A stretch of 64,000 nucleotides of DNA from Hydrotalea sp. (lineage in GTDB: Bacteria > Bacteroidota > Bacteroidia > Chitinophagales > Chitinophagaceae), in contig DAHXOT010000017.1 in the NCBI GenBank assembly GCA_027364735.1, positions 62,001 to 126,000 on the forward strand, read 5' to 3'. Each line of letters starts with the position of its first letter. Position 1 is the first letter of the stretch. The notes below the pieces were generated by a model. It saw only the letters and a list, made by a program, of their open reading frames with translations. It searched no databases and was not told where the DNA came from. This document shows, piece by piece, positions 62,305 through 64,000 of this stretch. The translations under genes and the position numbers were made by a program.

Positions 62305-63412
62305 ATTACCCGTTGTGTTGTTGGTATCTACCGGTTTAGGTAGTATTTATAGAGGATACGAATCTTTTACTGCAGAATGTTTTGAATCACTAAAAAATAA
62401 TACATCTTTTCAGCTTATTTTATTAAAAGGTGCAGGCAATAAAAAGCCTTCGGAACTGGTAATTGGTAATTTTAAAAGAAATGGTAAGATAACATACTTA
62501 TTGTCGAAGGTGATTAAAAAAGAACCTTATTGGATTGAACAATTTTCTTTTGCAATTGCTATGTTGCCTGCCATTATTCGCCTTCGGCCGGCAGTTATTT
62601 ATTACAGCGATTTTGTATTAGGTACGTTTTTATGGCATGGTAGAAATTGGTTAAAGTTTAAGTATAAATTATTGTTTTCTAATGGAGCTCCAAATGGTCC
62701 GCCGTTTACGCGAATGGATCATATTCAGCAACTTCTTCCAATATATCTTGAACAAGCTTGTGCGGCCGGTACACCCGTAGAAAAACAAACCTTATTGCCT
62801 TATGCCATTCAAATAGAACCTATTGATAATTTACTAGCTCTGTTGCAAAAAAAAGATGTAATAAGGCATTCACTTCAATTGCCGATAAATAAAAAAATTA
62901 TTGTGAGTGTGGGTGCAATCAATTCGCAGCATAAGCGAATGGATTATGTAATAAAAGAGTTTGCAGCATTGCCTCAAGATGATTATTTTCTTATTCTATT
63001 AGGACAAATAGATGAATTAAGTGCACCTGTTATAGAATTGGCAAACAAATATGTATCGGCCAACAATTTTTTAATAAAGCAAGTGGCAAAAGAAGAGATA
63101 CCATCTTTTTTATTGGCAAGCGATTATTTTATATTGGCTTCTTTAAACGAAGGCTTACCAAGAGTATTACCCGAAGCTTTAGCAGCAGGTTTGTTACCTA
63201 TTGTACACGATTACACTGTTACAAGGCAAACGCTAGGGCATTATGGTGTTTATAGAAACCTACAGCAAAACGGACAATTAACGAATGCCATTTTGGAAGT
63301 TGATAATAGGACTACAACAAAAAAAGAATTGATAGAGTTTGCAATGAAAACGTATTCTTGGGATGCATTGAGAGATAGATATATAAATATGCTTAAAGGG
63401 AATGTTGGATGA
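62291..63412 (+). CDS. Family 4 glycosyltransferase, GTG start
   Basis: A 373-residue GT-B enzyme. The C-terminal half is classical GT4: KKIIVSVGAINSQHKRMDYV, YFLILLGQIDEL, IPSFLLASDYFILASLNEGL and PRVLPEALAAGLLPIVHD, in which the ExxxxxxPE region holds the donor-binding EX7E motif. The N-terminus has VVLLVSTGLGSIYRGYESF. The start is GTG at 62291, inside the last 14 bases of the acyltransferase gene. It overlaps the next gene by 4 bases (ATGA). The sugar it adds is unknown. Confidence 0.85.
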   Translation: MKADKLPVVLLVSTGLGSIYRGYESFTAECFESLKNNTSFQLILLKGAGNKKPSELVIGNFKRNGKITYLLSKVIKKEPYWIEQFSFAIAMLPAIIRLRPAVIYYSDFVLGTFLWHGRNWLKFKYKLLFSNGAPNGPPFTRMDHIQQLLPIYLEQACAAGTPVEKQTLLPYAIQIEPIDNLLALLQKKDVIRHSLQLPINKKIIVSVGAINSQHKRMDYVIKEFAALPQDDYFLILLGQIDELSAPVIELANKYVSANNFLIKQVAKEEIPSFLLASDYFILASLNEGLPRVLPEALAAGLLPIVHDYTVTRQTLGHYGVYRNLQQNGQLTNAILEVDNRTTTKKELIEFAMKTYSWDALRDRYINMLKGNVG

Positions 63413-64000
63413 TAGTAGTGGGATATTTATACAATACCAACGGCATGGCCACCTGGTGCATAGAAACTGCATACGCCTTACATGAAGCCGGCGAAAATGT
63501 ATTATTGGTGCATGCTCCATCGGTTAAATTGCCTGCTAATCTTCCTTTTAAAACGTTGTGTTTTTCATTCAACTCTACTAATAAATCGGTAATTGCAAAA
63601 GTTGGTTTGATGGGTAAGATGAACTCTTTTCTAAACGTGTTTTCAAATGCAAGTACCGGCTTTTCTTATAAAGTGTACGAGCAATTAACGCAGGATGGAA
63701 AAAAAGTTCATTCTTTTTTCCTTAATCAAAGTAATATGATAGATCCGCGTGTGCCTATCCCTCAATATGTGTGCAGTTGGGTGTACCCTTTTAATATCAA
63801 TTATTATTTAAAAACAGCTTTCTTATCATTAGAGCAGGGTTCTATTAAAAATAAAATACTTACCATAGCCAATGCCATAGGCTTTTACAGAAAAGATAAG
63901 GCATCATTTAAAGCTGCAACAAAAGTATTAGCATTAACACCCGCAATGCAGCAAAATTTATTGCAACAAAATTATAAAGCAGTGTTATTGTCTCCTTGTT
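63409..64000 (+). CDS. Glycosyltransferase (GT4-like), partial at the window end
   Basis: Starts with ATG at 63409, overlapping the previous stop codon (ATGA), and stays open for 197 codons to the window end, so the C-terminus is missing. The N-terminus IVVGYLYNTNGMATWCIETA and YALHEAGENVLLVHAP have the GT-B pattern of a Gly-rich loop, a helix, and a strand ending in HAP. FYRKDKASFKAATKVLALTP fits the linker to the donor domain. Lys and Asn content is like that of the neighbouring GT4 genes. Family membership rests on the N-terminal half and the cluster context. Confidence 0.65.
   Translation, partial: MIVVGYLYNTNGMATWCIETAYALHEAGENVLLVHAPSVKLPANLPFKTLCFSFNSTNKSVIAKVGLMGKMNSFLNVFSNASTGFSYKVYEQLTQDGKKVHSFFLNQSNMIDPRVPIPQYVCSWVYPFNINYYLKTAFLSLEQGSIKNKILTIANAIGFYRKDKASFKAATKVLALTPAMQQNLLQQNYKAVLLSPC

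Overview
The window reads as chromosomal DNA of an AT-rich Bacteroidota bacterium, most likely from the Chitinophagaceae/Sphingobacteriia side. Support comes from the gene content: a GldA gliding-type ABC ATPase, families largely restricted to the phylum (DUF4836, DUF5606, DUF4783, PorT-like barrels, a haem-binding CxxCH protein), a TonB-dependent receptor with a carboxypeptidase-regulatory domain, an AmgK-RapZ fusion, and TAnnTTTG-type -7 promoter boxes. I found no rRNA, tRNA, CRISPR array, insertion sequence or phage gene.

Positions 1-9.7 kb are mostly minus-strand cell-envelope genes: a partial membrane-anchored protein, an FtsX-like permease with its ATPase, a DUF4836 lipoprotein, a secreted GH3/serine-hydrolase fusion, DUF5606, an S10 peptidase and a DsbA-like protein. 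Positions 9.7-32.7 kb are housekeeping and scattered accessory genes: a DegT/DnrJ aminotransferase, rpoN behind a perfect 18-bp hairpin, engB, gpmI, nadC, dnaX, rsmE, dnaB, nth, a DivIC/FtsB-like gene, eno and gldA. A tightly packed MurNAc-salvage-like pair follows (MurU-type nucleotidyltransferase and AmgK-RapZ fusion), coupled to a methyltransferase. Positions 32.8-41 kb hold an orphan TonB receptor, a divergent pair acting on methionine or SAM (mmuM and an exported SAM hydrolase), an amino-acid permease, a degenerate 2H-fold protein and a PA0069-type radical SAM enzyme.

From about 41.45 kb to the end of the window everything is on the plus strand and forms one large surface-polysaccharide cluster. 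It contains Wza and a Wzc tyrosine autokinase, a Wzm/Wzt ABC exporter with a carbohydrate-binding tail, three methyltransferases, a run of family-2-like glycosyltransferases, a WbsX (GH99-like) protein, a DUF5672 protein, an exostosin-type transferase, an SDR epimerase, and alternating acyltransferases and GT4 enzymes, the last cut by the window end. Most genes from 47 to 56.7 kb overlap or nearly touch, and several start with TTG or GTG. The 41.03-41.45 kb gap in front of the cluster carries -7 boxes and a long imperfect hairpin, and may be its regulatory leader.

No clearly new defence or mobile system is visible. The best leads are the hairpin in front of rpoN, the leader of the polysaccharide cluster, the mixed Wza/Wzc and Wzm/Wzt export set, the SDR with Phe at the catalytic Tyr position, the 2H protein lacking both catalytic histidines, the exported SAM hydrolase, and a frameshifted small secreted-protein gene at 10976-11235.
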